From NCBI GenBank assembly GCA_016210005.1, contig JACQVA010000147.1:1-64000 (forward strand): a DNA stretch of 64,000 nucleotides, read 5' to 3'. Positions 19,991 to 31,100 of the stretch are shown here, piece after piece. Numbering within the stretch: the stretch's first letter is position 1; each line of letters opens with the position of its first letter. The DNA comes from Deltaproteobacteria bacterium (GTDB lineage Bacteria; Desulfobacterota; Binatia; HRBIN30; JACQVA1). Under the pieces are notes generated by a model that was not told where the DNA came from, searched no databases, and worked only from the letters and a program-made list of their open reading frames with translations. A program made the position numbers and the translations under genes.

Positions 19991-20030
19991 AAAAGCCCTC
20001 CCTCGACTGCGAGGGAGGGCTTTTGTATTT
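19991..20030 (+). terminator. Strong intrinsic terminator after dnaK
   Basis: AAAAGCCCTCCCTCG (19991-20005), loop ACTG, CGAGGGAGGGCTTTT (20010-20024) form a perfect 15-bp stem followed by a T-rich tract (TTTTGTATTT). The A/T flanks make it possibly bidirectional. It separates grpE-dnaK from dnaJ. Confidence 0.92.
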
Positions 20031-20107
20031 GCTGATTACCCTATCGGCGAGGCCTGATCTGCGATATGCGATGACCATTCCCCCGCGCTATACGATAAGC
20101 AATCCCA

Positions 20108-21223
20108 GTGGCCCAGAAACGTGATTACTACGAGGTGCTCGGTGTCAGCCGTAGCGCCAGCGAGGACGAGATCAAGAAGGCCTATCGCAAGCTCGCCCTC
20201 AAGCACCACCCCGATCGCAACCCCGGCGACAAAGCCGCGGAAGAGCGCTTCAAAGAGGCCTCCGAGGCCTACCAAATGCTGAGCGATGCCGACCGCCGAG
20301 CGCAGTATGATCGCTTCGGCCACGCGGCCTTCGAACAGGGCATGGGCCCGGGCGGCTTCGATTTCGCCGCCGCCGGGTTCGAGGACATCTTCAGTGACAT
20401 CTTCGGAGACTTCTTCGGCGCCAGCCGCGGGCGCGGCCGCACCCGCTCCCGCCGCGGCGAGGATCTTCGCTACAATCTCGACGTCAGCTTCGAAGAGGCC
20501 ATCTTCGGCGCCGATAAAACCATCTCGGTGCCTCGCCTGGTGGCCTGCGAAGCCTGCCGCGGTCAGGGCACCAAGGACGGTGCTGCCCGCTCCACCTGCT
20601 CCGCCTGCCGTGGCTCGGGACAGGTACGCTTCCAGCAAGGCTTCTTCACCATCGCCAAGACCTGCGGGCAGTGCAACGGCCAGGGCTCGATCATCAAGGA
20701 TCCCTGCCGCCGCTGCGGCGGCTCCGGGGTGGCACGAACAACCCAGACCCTCAGCATCAAGATCCCGCCCGGTGTCGACACCGGCTCCCGCCTCAAGCTG
20801 CGCGGCGAGGGCGAGGCCGGACTCAGCGGCGGGCCCGCCGGGGATCTTTATGTCGTCCTCAACGTCGGCGAGCACCCGCTGTTTCGCCGCCAGGAGAACG
20901 AGATCATTTGCGAGGTGCCGCTCAGCTTCCCACAAGCCGCACTCGGCGCCGAGATCGAGGTGCCGACGCTCGAGGGCAAGGTGAAGATGAAGCTCGCGCC
21001 CGGCACGCAGTCGGGCAGCGTCTTCCGCCTCAAAGGCAAGGGCGTCCCCGACGTTCGCGGCTACGGCCGTGGTGACGAGCTGGTTCGCGTCACCATCGAA
21101 ACCCCACGCAAGCTCACCGCTCGGCAACGTGAGTTGCTCGAGGAGTTCGCCAAACTCAGCGGCGAAGACGTGCAGCCGATGACCAAGGGCTTCCTCGATA
21201 AGGTCAAGGAAATGTTCGGTTGA
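20108..21223 (+). CDS. dnaJ: Chaperone protein DnaJ (Hsp40)
   Basis: A 371-residue type I J-protein that delivers substrates to DnaK and stimulates its ATPase. The J domain has HPD at residues 34-36. A G/F-rich linker follows ([16 protein letters not shown]). There are four zinc-binding CxxCxGxG repeats ([32 protein letters not shown]), then the C-terminal substrate domain. The start is GTG with no Shine-Dalgarno. A TACGAT hexamer at 20091-20096 lies 11 bases before it, so it may have its own, possibly leaderless, promoter downstream of the dnaK terminator. Confidence 0.96.
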   Translation: MAQKRDYYEVLGVSRSASEDEIKKAYRKLALKHHPDRNPGDKAAEERFKEASEAYQMLSDADRRAQYDRFGHAAFEQGMGPGGFDFAAAGFEDIFSDIFGDFFGASRGRGRTRSRRGEDLRYNLDVSFEEAIFGADKTISVPRLVACEACRGQGTKDGAARSTCSACRGSGQVRFQQGFFTIAKTCGQCNGQGSIIKDPCRRCGGSGVARTTQTLSIKIPPGVDTGSRLKLRGEGEAGLSGGPAGDLYVVLNVGEHPLFRRQENEIICEVPLSFPQAALGAEIEVPTLEGKVKMKLAPGTQSGSVFRLKGKGVPDVRGYGRGDELVRVTIETPRKLTARQRELLEEFAKLSGEDVQPMTKGFLDKVKEMFG

Positions 21224-21270
21224 GCCTTGCCCCAGGGGCCTCCGCACGAATGGAAATTGGGAGACCGGAG

Positions 21271-22941
21271 ATGAGCGATGCACGACCGGCCAGCTTCCCG
21301 CAGCCGGTCCCGCGCGCGCCGGTTCCTCCGCGCTGTGCCGCTCCGCGATCGCCGCGTTGGCCGGCGTGGTTGGTCTTAGCTGCTCTCTTCACCGGCTGTT
21401 CCCCGCTCAACCAGCCCGCGCCAGCCACGGCTCCGGCCGTATTCACCCGCGCCGAGAACGCCTTGCAGCGCGGCGAGTACGAACGCGCGATCGATGCCTA
21501 TCGCAGCTTCCTGCGGCAACCTACGGACGAAGCCTACGTCCCGCGTGCCTGGTACAAGGTGGCGCTGTGCCAGTACCGCCTCAAGGACTACCGCACGGCG
21601 CTCCAAACCCTCGATGAGTTGGCCGCCGGCTATCCCGCCAAGACCTGGCCGCAGGCCGAAGCGCTGCGCGGCGATGTGCATCTGGAACTCGACAACCGCG
21701 TCAGCGCGCTGCAAGCCTGGGCCGAGGCTTGGCGCGTGGCCGGCGAGCCCGAGCGCGCCGCTTTACGCCGGCGCTTCGACCGCACCATCGAAACGCTCGG
21801 CGAGACCGAACGAGCGCGCGCGCTCGAGCTGATTGCCGAGCCGGCGATTCGTGACTGGATCGAACGCCCCCCCGTACCCCCCGTACCCGCCGCCGGCACC
21901 CCGGCAGCGGCGCCGGGCCGGGCGCCGGCCGGCGTGCGCATCGGCTGCCTCTTGCCGCTCAGCGGCCGTTACAAGGAGTTCGGCGAGCGCTCGCTGCAGG
22001 GCATTCGGCTGGCGTTCGGCAGCGAACGCGATCGGCTGGTGGTCAAAGACACTAGCAGTGATCCAGAGGCCGCCGGCGCCGCCGTGGCCGAGCTGGCCGG
22101 CCGTACCGACGTGGTTGCCGTCATCGGCCCCTTGCGCGGCGAGGTCGCCGCCACCGTCGCCGCCTTGGCCGAAAGCGCGCGCCTGCCGCTGCTGCTGCTG
22201 GCCCAGCGCGAGGGGCTGACCGGCCGCTACGTGCTGCAGGCGGCGATGACACGCACACAGCAGGCCGAGGCGCTGGCGCGCCAAGCCCTGCGGCAGAGCT
22301 GGCGCCATGTCGCTGTGCTCGCGCCTGACGACAGATACGGCCGCGAGTTCACCGCCAAGTTCCGCAGCGCGCTCGAACACGGCGGCGGCCGGGTGACCTG
22401 GGCGGACACCTACGATCCGCGCCAGCGTGACGCCAGCGCGCCGATCGCGCGCGCCCGCGAGCGCCACGCGCAGGGTACGATCGAGGCCGTCTTCGTCCCC
22501 GACTCCGCTGCTGCCGCCACCGCCATCGGCACCGCGCTGCGCTCAGCCATCCCCGAGATCGCGTTGCTTGGCACGCACGAGTGGTATGACCCGGAGGAAT
22601 TGGCGCGCGCCCAGCTCAATGGCGCCCTGCTCGTCACCGGCTTCTTCCCCGACAGCTCGCGCCCGGCCGCCCGCTTGTTCGTCGAGGCCTTTCGCAAGCA
22701 GCACCAGGCCGTGCCGGACATCTTCGCGGCGCAGGCTTACGACGCGGCGGCGCTGTTGCGCGAAGTGCTGCAGCGCGGCGCCACCAGCCGCGAAGCCGTC
22801 GCCGACACGCTGCGCGGCCTGGAGCACGTCACCGGCGCCTCCGGCGAGCTGCGCGTGCGGGACGGTAATGCCACCCGAGCGCTCTATCTGCTGCGCCTCA
22901 ACGCCGGCAAGCTCGAAGAAGTCGAGGCGGGCGAGCCATGA
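21271..22941 (+). CDS. LpoA-like lipoprotein (penicillin-binding protein activator family)
   Basis: A 556-residue predicted lipoprotein with a lipobox LFTGC (Cys43) after a basic, Pro-rich leader. An N-terminal TPR-like region follows (ALQRGEYERAIDAYRSFLRQ, YKVALCQYRLKDYRTALQTL). A periplasmic-binding-protein type I fold begins RIGCLLPLSGRYKEFGERSL and includes VVAVIGPLRGEVAATVAALA and IALLGTHEWYDPEEL. This two-part layout is that of LpoA/LppC, which activates peptidoglycan synthases from the outer membrane in gammaproteobacteria. A generic branched-chain-amino-acid-type receptor is the alternative. I chose ATG 21271 because GGGAGACCGGAG lies upstream; in-frame starts at 21220 and 21250 exist. 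Confidence 0.82.
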   Translation: MSDARPASFPQPVPRAPVPPRCAAPRSPRWPAWLVLAALFTGCSPLNQPAPATAPAVFTRAENALQRGEYERAIDAYRSFLRQPTDEAYVPRAWYKVALCQYRLKDYRTALQTLDELAAGYPAKTWPQAEALRGDVHLELDNRVSALQAWAEAWRVAGEPERAALRRRFDRTIETLGETERARALELIAEPAIRDWIERPPVPPVPAAGTPAAAPGRAPAGVRIGCLLPLSGRYKEFGERSLQGIRLAFGSERDRLVVKDTSSDPEAAGAAVAELAGRTDVVAVIGPLRGEVAATVAALAESARLPLLLLAQREGLTGRYVLQAAMTRTQQAEALARQALRQSWRHVAVLAPDDRYGREFTAKFRSALEHGGGRVTWADTYDPRQRDASAPIARARERHAQGTIEAVFVPDSAAAATAIGTALRSAIPEIALLGTHEWYDPEELARAQLNGALLVTGFFPDSSRPAARLFVEAFRKQHQAVPDIFAAQAYDAAALLREVLQRGATSREAVADTLRGLEHVTGASGELRVRDGNATRALYLLRLNAGKLEEVEAGEP

Positions 22942-23030
22942 TCGTGCGCCGCCGCCGGCTTGACGCTGCAACCCACTGTGGCTCAAGATGACCAACACCT
23001 GGCCGAACTTGTCGGTTCCGAGCTGATCTG

Positions 23031-24020
23031 ATGCCGCTGCCGCGTGCCCAAACACTCAAAGCCCTCGGTGAGTTCGGCTTCCTCGATCGGCTGCTGCCGA
23101 CCTTGGGACGCCGGCGAGATGTCATCGTCGGGCCGGGCGACGATTGCGCGGTGGTACGCTGCGGCTCGCGGCGGCTGCTCATCACCACCGATGCACTAGT
23201 AGAAGAGGTCCACTTCGAGCGCGGCTGGCTGACGCCCGTGCAGCTGGGGCGGCGCAGCCTCCTGGTCAATCTCAGCGACATCGCGGCCATGGGTGGCCGG
23301 CCGACCGCTTGCGTCATCAGCGTGGGCGTGCCGCCGAATTTTCCGGTGCGGGATTTGTTGGCAATCCATAACGGCATCAAATCCGCGGGGCGTGCCGCCG
23401 GTGTGGCAGTTGTCGGCGGCAACGTCACCGGCGCGGCACACCTGTTCATTTCGGTCACGGTTCTCGGCGAAGCCGGCCGGCGCATCATCACCCGCGCCGG
23501 CGCGCGCGCGGGCGATGAGATCTATGTCACCGGCACGTTGGGTGACGCCGCTCTCGGTGTGCGGCAGCTGCGCCAGGGCCAGCGCACCGGCGTCGCGGTG
23601 CGGCGCTACCGCGAGCCGCAAGCGCGGCTCACTGCCGGCGCGGTGTTGGCCCAACACAACCTCGCCTCAGCTATGATCGACATCAGCGACGGCCTGCTGC
23701 AAGACCTCGGGCACATCGCCGCGGCCAGCCGCTGCGGCGCTGTGGTCGAGGTCGATCGGCTGCCATATGCGAGCGCGCTGCGGCGCCTGCCGCCGGCGCA
23801 AGCCCTGCAGCTGGCGCTGCGCGGCGGTGACGACTATGAACTCCTCTTCATCGTGCCGGCGCGCCGGGTTGCGGCACTGGAGCAATTGCGCCGGCGGCTG
23901 GGCTGCCGCGTGACCCGCATCGGCCGCTGTCTTCCCCGGCGCTTCGGCGTCGAACTCGAAGGCGCCGGTCGCGAAGTGCACGTCCGCGGTGGCGGCGGCT
24001 GGGACCATTTTGCCTCATGA
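23031..24020 (+). CDS. thiL: Thiamine-monophosphate kinase
   Basis: A 329-residue AIR-synthase-fold kinase that phosphorylates thiamine phosphate to thiamine diphosphate. The start region has FGFLDRLLP. It is followed by [10 protein letters not shown] (Mg/ATP-binding acidic pair), [19 protein letters not shown], the [12 protein letters not shown] loop, VVGGNVTGA, and [13 protein letters not shown] near the C-terminal half. Length is normal. No other thiamine gene is nearby. It lies 89 bases after the lipoprotein gene and just upstream of larB. Confidence 0.93.
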   Translation: MPLPRAQTLKALGEFGFLDRLLPTLGRRRDVIVGPGDDCAVVRCGSRRLLITTDALVEEVHFERGWLTPVQLGRRSLLVNLSDIAAMGGRPTACVISVGVPPNFPVRDLLAIHNGIKSAGRAAGVAVVGGNVTGAAHLFISVTVLGEAGRRIITRAGARAGDEIYVTGTLGDAALGVRQLRQGQRTGVAVRRYREPQARLTAGAVLAQHNLASAMIDISDGLLQDLGHIAAASRCGAVVEVDRLPYASALRRLPPAQALQLALRGGDDYELLFIVPARRVAALEQLRRRLGCRVTRIGRCLPRRFGVELEGAGREVHVRGGGGWDHFAS

Positions 24021-24045
24021 CCCAGGCTTGGCCGCGCTGACCTTG

Positions 24046-24810
24046 ATGAACCCCAATCGCTTGCGAGAGCTGCTGGAACAAGTCCGCCACGGGGCGCTGA
24101 GCCCTGACCAGGCGCTGGTACAGCTCAAGGGAATGCCGTTCGAGGACCTCGGCTTCGCCAAGATCGACCATCACCGCGCGCTGCGCAAAGGGTTTCCCGA
24201 AGTGATCTTCGGCGCCGGCAAGACCGCCGCGCAGATCGCCGAGATCGCGCTGCGCCTGGGCCAGGGCGAGCAGAACGTGCTGATCACGCGGCTGGAGGCG
24301 GCGACCGCGGCGGCGGTGTCGGCGGCGCTGCCCGAGCTGCTTTACAACGAACACGCGCGGGTGGCGACGCTGCTGCGCCACCCGGTGGAAATCACCGGGC
24401 GCGGCACGATTCTCGTCGTCTGCGCCGGCACTTCCGACCTGCCCGTTGCCGAAGAGGCGGCGCTGACCGCCGAGCTGCTCGGCAACCGTGTCGAGCGCCT
24501 CCACGACGTCGGCGTCGCCGGTATCCATCGCTTGCTCGCCCGGCAGGAGTTGCTCAACCGCGCCAGCGTGGTGATCGTGGTCGCGGGCATGGAGGGCGCG
24601 CTGCCGAGCGTCGTCGGCGGGCTAGTCGGCGTGCCCGTGATCGCGGTGCCGACCAGCATCGGCTACGGCGCCAGCTTCGGCGGCCTGGCCGCCTTGCTGG
24701 CGATGCTCAACTCGTGCGCCGCCGGCATCACGGTGGTGAACATCGACAACGGCTTCGGCGCGGGCGTGGCCGCCAGCCTGATCAACCGGGCGGTCGCCGG
24801 GGACAAGTAG
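24046..24810 (+). CDS. larB: LarB-family nickel-pincer cofactor biosynthesis protein
   Basis: A 254-residue protein of the PurE-like LarB family, which carboxylates and hydrolyses nicotinic acid adenine dinucleotide in making the nickel-pincer nucleotide of lactate racemase-type enzymes. The family N-terminus is present ([20 protein letters not shown], then [20 protein letters not shown]). The PurE-like domain has [66 protein letters not shown] and [10 protein letters not shown]. The ATG at 24046 matches the family start; an earlier in-frame start at 23989 overlaps thiL. No larA, larC or larE is in the window. Confidence 0.9.
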   Translation: MNPNRLRELLEQVRHGALSPDQALVQLKGMPFEDLGFAKIDHHRALRKGFPEVIFGAGKTAAQIAEIALRLGQGEQNVLITRLEAATAAAVSAALPELLYNEHARVATLLRHPVEITGRGTILVVCAGTSDLPVAEEAALTAELLGNRVERLHDVGVAGIHRLLARQELLNRASVVIVVAGMEGALPSVVGGLVGVPVIAVPTSIGYGASFGGLAALLAMLNSCAAGITVVNIDNGFGAGVAASLINRAVAGDK

Positions 24811-24826
24811 CGCACCGGCGGCTGCG

Positions 24827-27800
24827 CTACAGCCAGCGCAGCTCTCCACTGGCGGTGAGCAGTAGTCCCAACTGCAATCGCCGCCCCTGCAAACGGCCGC
24901 TACGCTCGAGCGCGCGCCCGTACAGCCGCAGCTGTTCGGCGTAAGTCGGATACACGCTCGCTAGCGCGCCGGCTTGCGGCTGGTCGGACTTGAAGTCGAT
25001 GACGGCGGCGGCCTGCGCCGAGAGCGCCAGCAGATCAATGAAGCCGCCGAGCAGCCGGCCGGGCTGGCGGTCGTAGACCGGGTATTCGCAGCACAGCTGC
25101 CAGCCGGCCGTGGCAGTGATGCCGGCGGCGCGCAGCGCGGCGAGGGCGCGTTCGACGTCCGCGACGGCTTCGTCAAAGTGTTCGGTGCAGTGCGCCTGGG
25201 CGGCGGCCACGGCCGCTGCCGGGCGCGGCGCCGGCTGTGATCCCGAAAGCACCAGCTCGAGCGCGCGGTGCACGACGATGCCGAACTGTGCCCCGAAGCG
25301 CGCGCCGCCGGTCTTGCGCGCACGCTCGGTTTCCGCGTCGTCTGGCGGATCGGCGAGTTTGGCCGCAGCCGTCATCGGCGCCGGCGCGGCTACCGGTCGC
25401 GCGGCGGCGGCGAGATCGGTCCGGAACTCGGCGGCGCGGGCGTCGAGCTCGGCCTGCAAGGCTTGGTCGGCGCAAATCTCCGCGGCGGCGGTGCTGTCGG
25501 CTCCTTGCGCCCACTCGGGTACGGTGTCGGGCTGGAAGCGGGCGAACTCGCGGAGCTGTTCCTGCGCCGCGCCCTCAGCCAGCGCCTTGTTCGCATAGGG
25601 CAGCCGATCACTCTTAGTGAGTGGCAGCGGCAACACCAGCAGATCGCGCGCGCGGGTGGCGGCAACGTAGTACATGCGCCGCCGCTCCGACTCGCCGAAC
25701 ACTTTCTCGCGCTCGATCAGCCCGCTGCCCGGCGGTTGCTCGACGGCCATCGCCCCGAGATTGAGCGCCCAGCCGGCGCCGTCACGCTCGACGCGCCACA
25801 ACCCACCGCCGCGATCGCTGAGGGTCTGAAACCCGTCCCACAAGATCACCACCGGAAACTCCAGCCCCTTGGCCTGGTGAATGCTCATCACCCGCACCGC
25901 CTCATCGCCCAACGGTTCCGGCGCATCGAGGAACACCGGGGCTTCGGCCCAGGTGCGCACCAACGCAGTCGCCACGTCGTAATCGACCCCCGCCAGCGCG
26001 GCCCGGCGCTCCAGTTCCCAGGCGACCTCGTACAACGCCGCCAGGATCTGCCGGCCGTTGCTCCCGGTGACGACCGCGCGGCCAAGCGCGGTGCGCTCGA
26101 TCAGGTCGCGGGCGGTGGCCCCGGGGGAGCGCTGCCAGCGCTGGCGGCGCAGCTCTGCGATCAGCGCCTGGGCCTCGCCGCAACCCACGCTGGCTGCCCC
26201 TGCCGCCCCGGCGCTGGCGTTGCCGGCGAGGCCGGCCACTAGGTCGTCGCCGTCGAGCGCAAAGAACGGCGTGCGTAGCAGCGCCGCGCGCGCCACCCCG
26301 TCGTCGGCGTCGGCCAGGGCGCGCAGCCCGAGCAGGTACTGGCGGACCAGGGGATGGCTGAGGAACAGCACTCCGCCACGGGCGCTGTATGCGATCGCCA
26401 GTGCGTCGAACTGCTCCAATAACAGGCGGAGATTCGTGGTCACACAGGCGAGCACGGCGATGTCACCGGGGCGCAGCGGCCGCCCGGCTCCGCTGTCGGG
26501 GTCGCGCACGCTGGTGCCGGCGGCGAGCAGGTAGCGGACGTAGCGCGCCACCGCCATGGCTTCGAGCGCGCGGCCGTTACCCGCCAGCAGCGCCGCGCCG
26601 CCGGCCCCGGCGTAGGGCAGGGTATGGACCGCGGCGCCCGCGGGCGCCACCCGCGGATCGGGTGCGAGGTCTTCGTAACGTGCGCGCCCGCTGCCGGCCT
26701 CGACCGGGTTGTCGCCTTCGCGCCCGAGGAGCTTGGCCAACTGGCCGTTGAAGAACTCGATCAGGTCAGGGCGGCTGCGAAAGTTGGTGTCGAGCCGCTG
26801 CTCGAAGGCGCCGCCGGCGCGCAGCCGCTGCGCCGCGCGGTCGTACATCACGATGTCGGCGCGGCGGAAGCGATAGATCGATTGCTTGGGATCACCCACG
26901 ATCGTGAGCTTGCCGGAAACCAGCCGGGCCTGGTCCCAGCGGTCGGCGTCGGTGCCGTCTTCGCAGAGAAAGAAAACGATCTCGCACTGCAGCGGATCGG
27001 TATCTTGGAACTCGTCGACGAAGAGGTGATCGAACAGCCCCTGATAAAAGCCGCGCGCGCTGCGGTCGGTGCGCAGCACTTCGCGCAGTTTGACCAACAA
27101 GTCGAGGTAGTCGACGACTTCGTGCTCGTCCTTGACGCGTTCGTACATCGCCCGCAGCACAGGGAAGAGGCGAACCAATCGGATCACCAGCCAGCGCTGC
27201 GGGCCGCGCAACTGCTCCGCCAGGCTGCCGGCCTTGTGGTTGTCCGGGCGCACGGCGCTGTAGATCGACCAGCCCAGGGCGTCGTTGTTGAAGTCACGCT
27301 GCTTGTAGAGCGAGCGGCCGCGCCCGGCCTGCTGGACGATGTGGAAGGCTTCGGCGCCATCGTCGGGATCACGCATCGCGTGCAGCCGTTGCAGGGCGTG
27401 ACCGAGCCGGCGCAGCCGGTTGTGGCCGAAGCTGTCGCCGCGCATCTGGGCGAGCATCTGGACCAAGCGATCGACCGCCGCGCGCGCCGCGGCGGCGCCG
27501 GGATCGGGAATCGGGGGCAGGGCGAAATCGACGTCGCGGGTGTCGATCATGCTCGCCAGCACGGCCTCGACCGAGGGCAGCGGCCCGTAAGCGTTCTCGG
27601 CGCGCTCCATTTGCAAGCCGGCGCGCGCGGCGGCGCGCAGGGTTTCGGCGGCTTCGCTGATCAACGCGGGGGCGAGCGGGGCGGCGCCGAGCGCGGCCGC
27701 CAGGTTGCCGGCCTCTGCCGCCCGGCGCAGCCGGCTGAAGGTCTCGCGCACCAGCTCGGAGGTATCTTCGACCAAGGCATACGCCGGGCTGAGCTTGGCC

Positions 27801-28180
27801 TCGACCGGCCGCAAGCGCAGCAAGCGGTCGGCAAAGCCGTGAATGGTGCCGATGAAGGCGGCGTCGAGGTTGGAGATGGCATCACGCAGCCAGGCGGCGC
27901 GCTGATCCGCAGTACGGGCTGCCTGTTCGAGTTCGCGCAGCAGCTGCTCGCGCAAGCGAAAGCGCAGCTCGCCGGCAGCACGGCGCGTGAAGGTGATGGC
28001 CGCTAGCCGCTTGATCGCAAGCGGCGGTACCGCCTGAGCGCGCGGCGCCAGCAGCTCGACGGCGCGATCGATGATGGTCTTGGTCTTGCCCGTGCCGGCG
28101 CCGGCCAGCACCGCCACATTGCGCGCCCGTTCGGCGACGATGGCGGCGCGGGCGGCCTGGTCAGCGATCGCCTTCATCAT
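24827..28180 (-). CDS. addA: AddA-like UvrD/Rep helicase-nuclease
   Basis: A 1117-residue superfamily 1A helicase fused to a C-terminal RecB-type nuclease. Walker A is AGAGTGKT at residues 26-33, and motif Ia-like AITFTRRAAGELRFRL follows. Walker B is FVDEFQDTDPLQCEIVFFLC, and later motifs are IVGDPKQSIYRFRRAD, NFRSRPDLI and VMSIHQAKGLEFPVVIL. The nuclease core is GFIDLLALSAQAAAVIDFKS, with the D and K of PD-(D/E)XK. With AddB it should resect double-strand breaks for recombination. I chose ATG 28180 (MMKAIADQAARAAI); the longer frame upstream is antisense-like sequence inside addB. It overlaps the end of addB by 20 bases. Confidence 0.92.
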   Translation of the reverse strand: MMKAIADQAARAAIVAERARNVAVLAGAGTGKTKTIIDRAVELLAPRAQAVPPLAIKRLAAITFTRRAAGELRFRLREQLLRELEQAARTADQRAAWLRDAISNLDAAFIGTIHGFADRLLRLRPVEAKLSPAYALVEDTSELVRETFSRLRRAAEAGNLAAALGAAPLAPALISEAAETLRAAARAGLQMERAENAYGPLPSVEAVLASMIDTRDVDFALPPIPDPGAAAARAAVDRLVQMLAQMRGDSFGHNRLRRLGHALQRLHAMRDPDDGAEAFHIVQQAGRGRSLYKQRDFNNDALGWSIYSAVRPDNHKAGSLAEQLRGPQRWLVIRLVRLFPVLRAMYERVKDEHEVVDYLDLLVKLREVLRTDRSARGFYQGLFDHLFVDEFQDTDPLQCEIVFFLCEDGTDADRWDQARLVSGKLTIVGDPKQSIYRFRRADIVMYDRAAQRLRAGGAFEQRLDTNFRSRPDLIEFFNGQLAKLLGREGDNPVEAGSGRARYEDLAPDPRVAPAGAAVHTLPYAGAGGAALLAGNGRALEAMAVARYVRYLLAAGTSVRDPDSGAGRPLRPGDIAVLACVTTNLRLLLEQFDALAIAYSARGGVLFLSHPLVRQYLLGLRALADADDGVARAALLRTPFFALDGDDLVAGLAGNASAGAAGAASVGCGEAQALIAELRRQRWQRSPGATARDLIERTALGRAVVTGSNGRQILAALYEVAWELERRAALAGVDYDVATALVRTWAEAPVFLDAPEPLGDEAVRVMSIHQAKGLEFPVVILWDGFQTLSDRGGGLWRVERDGAGWALNLGAMAVEQPPGSGLIEREKVFGESERRRMYYVAATRARDLLVLPLPLTKSDRLPYANKALAEGAAQEQLREFARFQPDTVPEWAQGADSTAAAEICADQALQAELDARAAEFRTDLAAAARPVAAPAPMTAAAKLADPPDDAETERARKTGGARFGAQFGIVVHRALELVLSGSQPAPRPAAAVAAAQAHCTEHFDEAVADVERALAALRAAGITATAGWQLCCEYPVYDRQPGRLLGGFIDLLALSAQAAAVIDFKSDQPQAGALASVYPTYAEQLRLYGRALERSGRLQGRRLQLGLLLTASGELRWL

Positions 28181-31100
28181 CCGGCCCCTGCTGCCGCAGT
28201 TGAATGAACGCCGCCAGCTCGGGCGAGAGCGGCGCCGCCAGCAGCTCGGCGGCGCCACGCCCGGGTGCGCCGTCGCCGCAGGCCGAGCGCAGCGGACAGT
28301 AGCTGCAATCGGACACCTGTGTCGTCCGCGGAAACACCCCGGCTGCAAGTAGCCCGCGGGCGACGCCGAGCCACTCCCCGGTCTGCACCCGCAGCTGCTT
28401 GAGCAGCGAATGCTCGAAGGCGCGTTCGGGCTCGTGTCCGGCCTGAGGGTGAACGTAGGCCGCGTGGCTCACACGCATCGGGGGCGAATGCCTGTCCATC
28501 ACCAGGGTGTACAGGCCGATCTGCAGATCGCGAGTGGGGTTGAGTGGTTCTTCGATGAGGTCGTGCAGCCGGCCGGTCTTGAGATCACGCACCGACCAGG
28601 TCGAGTCGGGCAGACGGTCCACCCGATCGATCTGGCCGGTGACATAGAGCGCCCCCCCCGGCAGCGCGAGCGGGATCGGCTCCGGGTCGCCAAAGGGCAT
28701 TTCGGTGTCGCCGAACGTCCGCCGCGGCATGCGCCATTCGATCTCGGCCAGCAACGCGAGCTGCTGCCGCAGGCGCTGTTCTTCGCGCGCGACGGCGTCG
28801 TGACCGCGCAACGGGTACTCATCGCCCCAGGCGGCGAACTTCTCGCTCGCGATTTCCCTCGCGCGGTCGCGCCAGTGCTCGAGGCTGCCTTCGCGCGCGC
28901 ATACGGCTGCACCGTGGGCGCGGAAGAAGGCCTCAGCGGTGGCGTGAAACAACGAACCATAGGCGTCGGCCGCGATCGTGTCGGTCGACGGCCGGCGCGC
29001 CGGCTGATCGAGGTGGAGAACGTACTGCAAGAGAAAGCGGTGCGGGCACTGTAACAAGGTGGTCAATGCCGAAGCGGAGATCGGACGCGCGGCGCTGAGG
29101 CCGGGAACCGGCAGGGCCGACCAGGTTGCGGCCGTGATGCTAAGCGCGCCGTTGTCGGCGGCGGCCAGCGCGCGCGTGCGATCCAGGCGGGTGGCCGCGC
29201 CGGTGCACCAGCCCGCGGGTACGCGCCAAGCGCTGCCGGTCGAGTGCGGCGCGCAGCTGAGCAGGGCCCGCGCCTGCGCGGCGCGGGCGGCGTAGGTACG
29301 GCGCGCGCCGCGCCCGGGGCTGAAGTAGTCCGCCCGCAGGCGGGCGGCGTTGGGGACATCGCCGTCGCTGGGCGACTGCGGGCGACGCGCCAGCGCAGCG
29401 GCGATTTCCAGCATCATTCCCGAAACCTCGCGCTCGCTGCGGTCCACCCATTGGCGGGCAACCGACAGCGCCAGCCGTTGGCTGGTGCCGCTGACTACGC
29501 GCACGAATGCATGCACGTCTTCGAGTACGCTGTCCTCCAAGCGCGGAATCACCACTTGTGGATGTTCGCGCCGGAGCTGCTCCTCCAGCAGCATCCGGAC
29601 CTCGTTCGGCACGATCGGATCGTCGTGCGGGGTGCGCGGCACGATGCCTTCGGCCAGCCCGAGGATGCGAGTGGCGCGAAAGGCGATGCCGGCGGCGGCC
29701 GCGGCGGTGCCGATGAACAGGCGCGCCTCGCCGAAGCGGCCGTAGGGTACGCGCGTGCTGCGCAGCGCCTCGAGCAGATAGGCGAGGGCGGCGAAACCAC
29801 ACACGGCGTCGGCGACTGCGTCGGCCAGCACCGGGGCTACGGCTTCGCTGAGTATGGCCAGGCAGTCTTCCGGCTGGGGGGGCACGCGCAGGTGGGTGGT
29901 GAAGAACTCCTGCGTAGCCGGCCACAGCCGGCGCAGCCCGGTGCCGTCGATGGCCATGGCCGCCAGTTGCTGCAGCGCCGCCAGTGCCGGCAACAGCGGC
30001 TCGACCTCGGCCAGCCAGCGTTCACTCTCGCGCCGCGTGTACAGGTGTTGGCGTTTTTCCGCTTCGCCCGTAGGTGTGGCCGGTAGCTCCGCCAGCAGCC
30101 GCTGCAAGCAGGCGCGCCGTCGCTGTAACCGCGGCAACCATTCGAGCGCGCCCGCCGCGTCGCCCGGGCTGCCGCCGACGATGCCCGCACCGTACACGAT
30201 CTCCGCCACCCGCGACGGGCTCAGCCGCCGGGGCTCGTCATCGCTGCGCCGTAGCGCCCGCACCACCGGGATCATGGCTTCGGTTTCGAGGCCGGCAAGC
30301 AGGGCGTGCAGTAGGGCACTCAGGCGCAGGCCCGCGGCCGTGTCCCGCAGCGGCACGCCGCCGGCGACATAGGCCGGCACGGTGTCTGAACTCCACAAGT
30401 TGCGAGCTTGCGCTTCGCCCTCTGCACTGGCGGTCTGCGGCGCTGCGGTGCCGAGGCGTGCCAGACGGTCGAGCAGGAGCCGCGCGTGCGGATCGAGCGC
30501 CGGGACGATTACGGCGATCGACTCCAGCGGTGTGCCGAGGGCGATTTGCTCGCCGACCCAGAGCGCTGCGGCCTCGACCTCGTCTTCGATAGCGGGGTAC
30601 TCCTCCAGATCGACCGAGCCGTCGGGTCCGTTTGAGCGCGGGCGATCGGGGTTGGCCACCAATTCGGCCGGCGCGAATGCGAACTGGCGCACCAGCGCGA
30701 GTTCGTTGACCGACAATCGCTCGACCTCGCCGAGCGGCAACGCCAGCTGCTGCGGGCCGGGCGCGCCGCGCGAGGAACTTCGCGGCGTTTGCGGCCCGGG
30801 TCGAGTAGCGGCTCGCGGCAAGAGTGCCGTGCCCGTGCTGATTGCTGGCGTGCTGGTGATCAGCTGGCGCCAGCGCTGCGTACCGGCTCGCAGCGGGCGC
30901 GCATCGAGAAAGAGCACGGAGCATGCGGGCAAGGCGGAGAGGAATTGGAGCAATGTCGCCGTCGGCGACGAGGTGACGAAGGCAGCCACCCGCCCGAATG
31001 GCGCCGCCAGCAGCGGCGCTGCGCGCACCACCGTCGCGGCTTCTACCAGCAAGCGCGCGGTGCTGCGGCGGGCGGCAAGATCGAGGTCCGCTGCCGCCCA

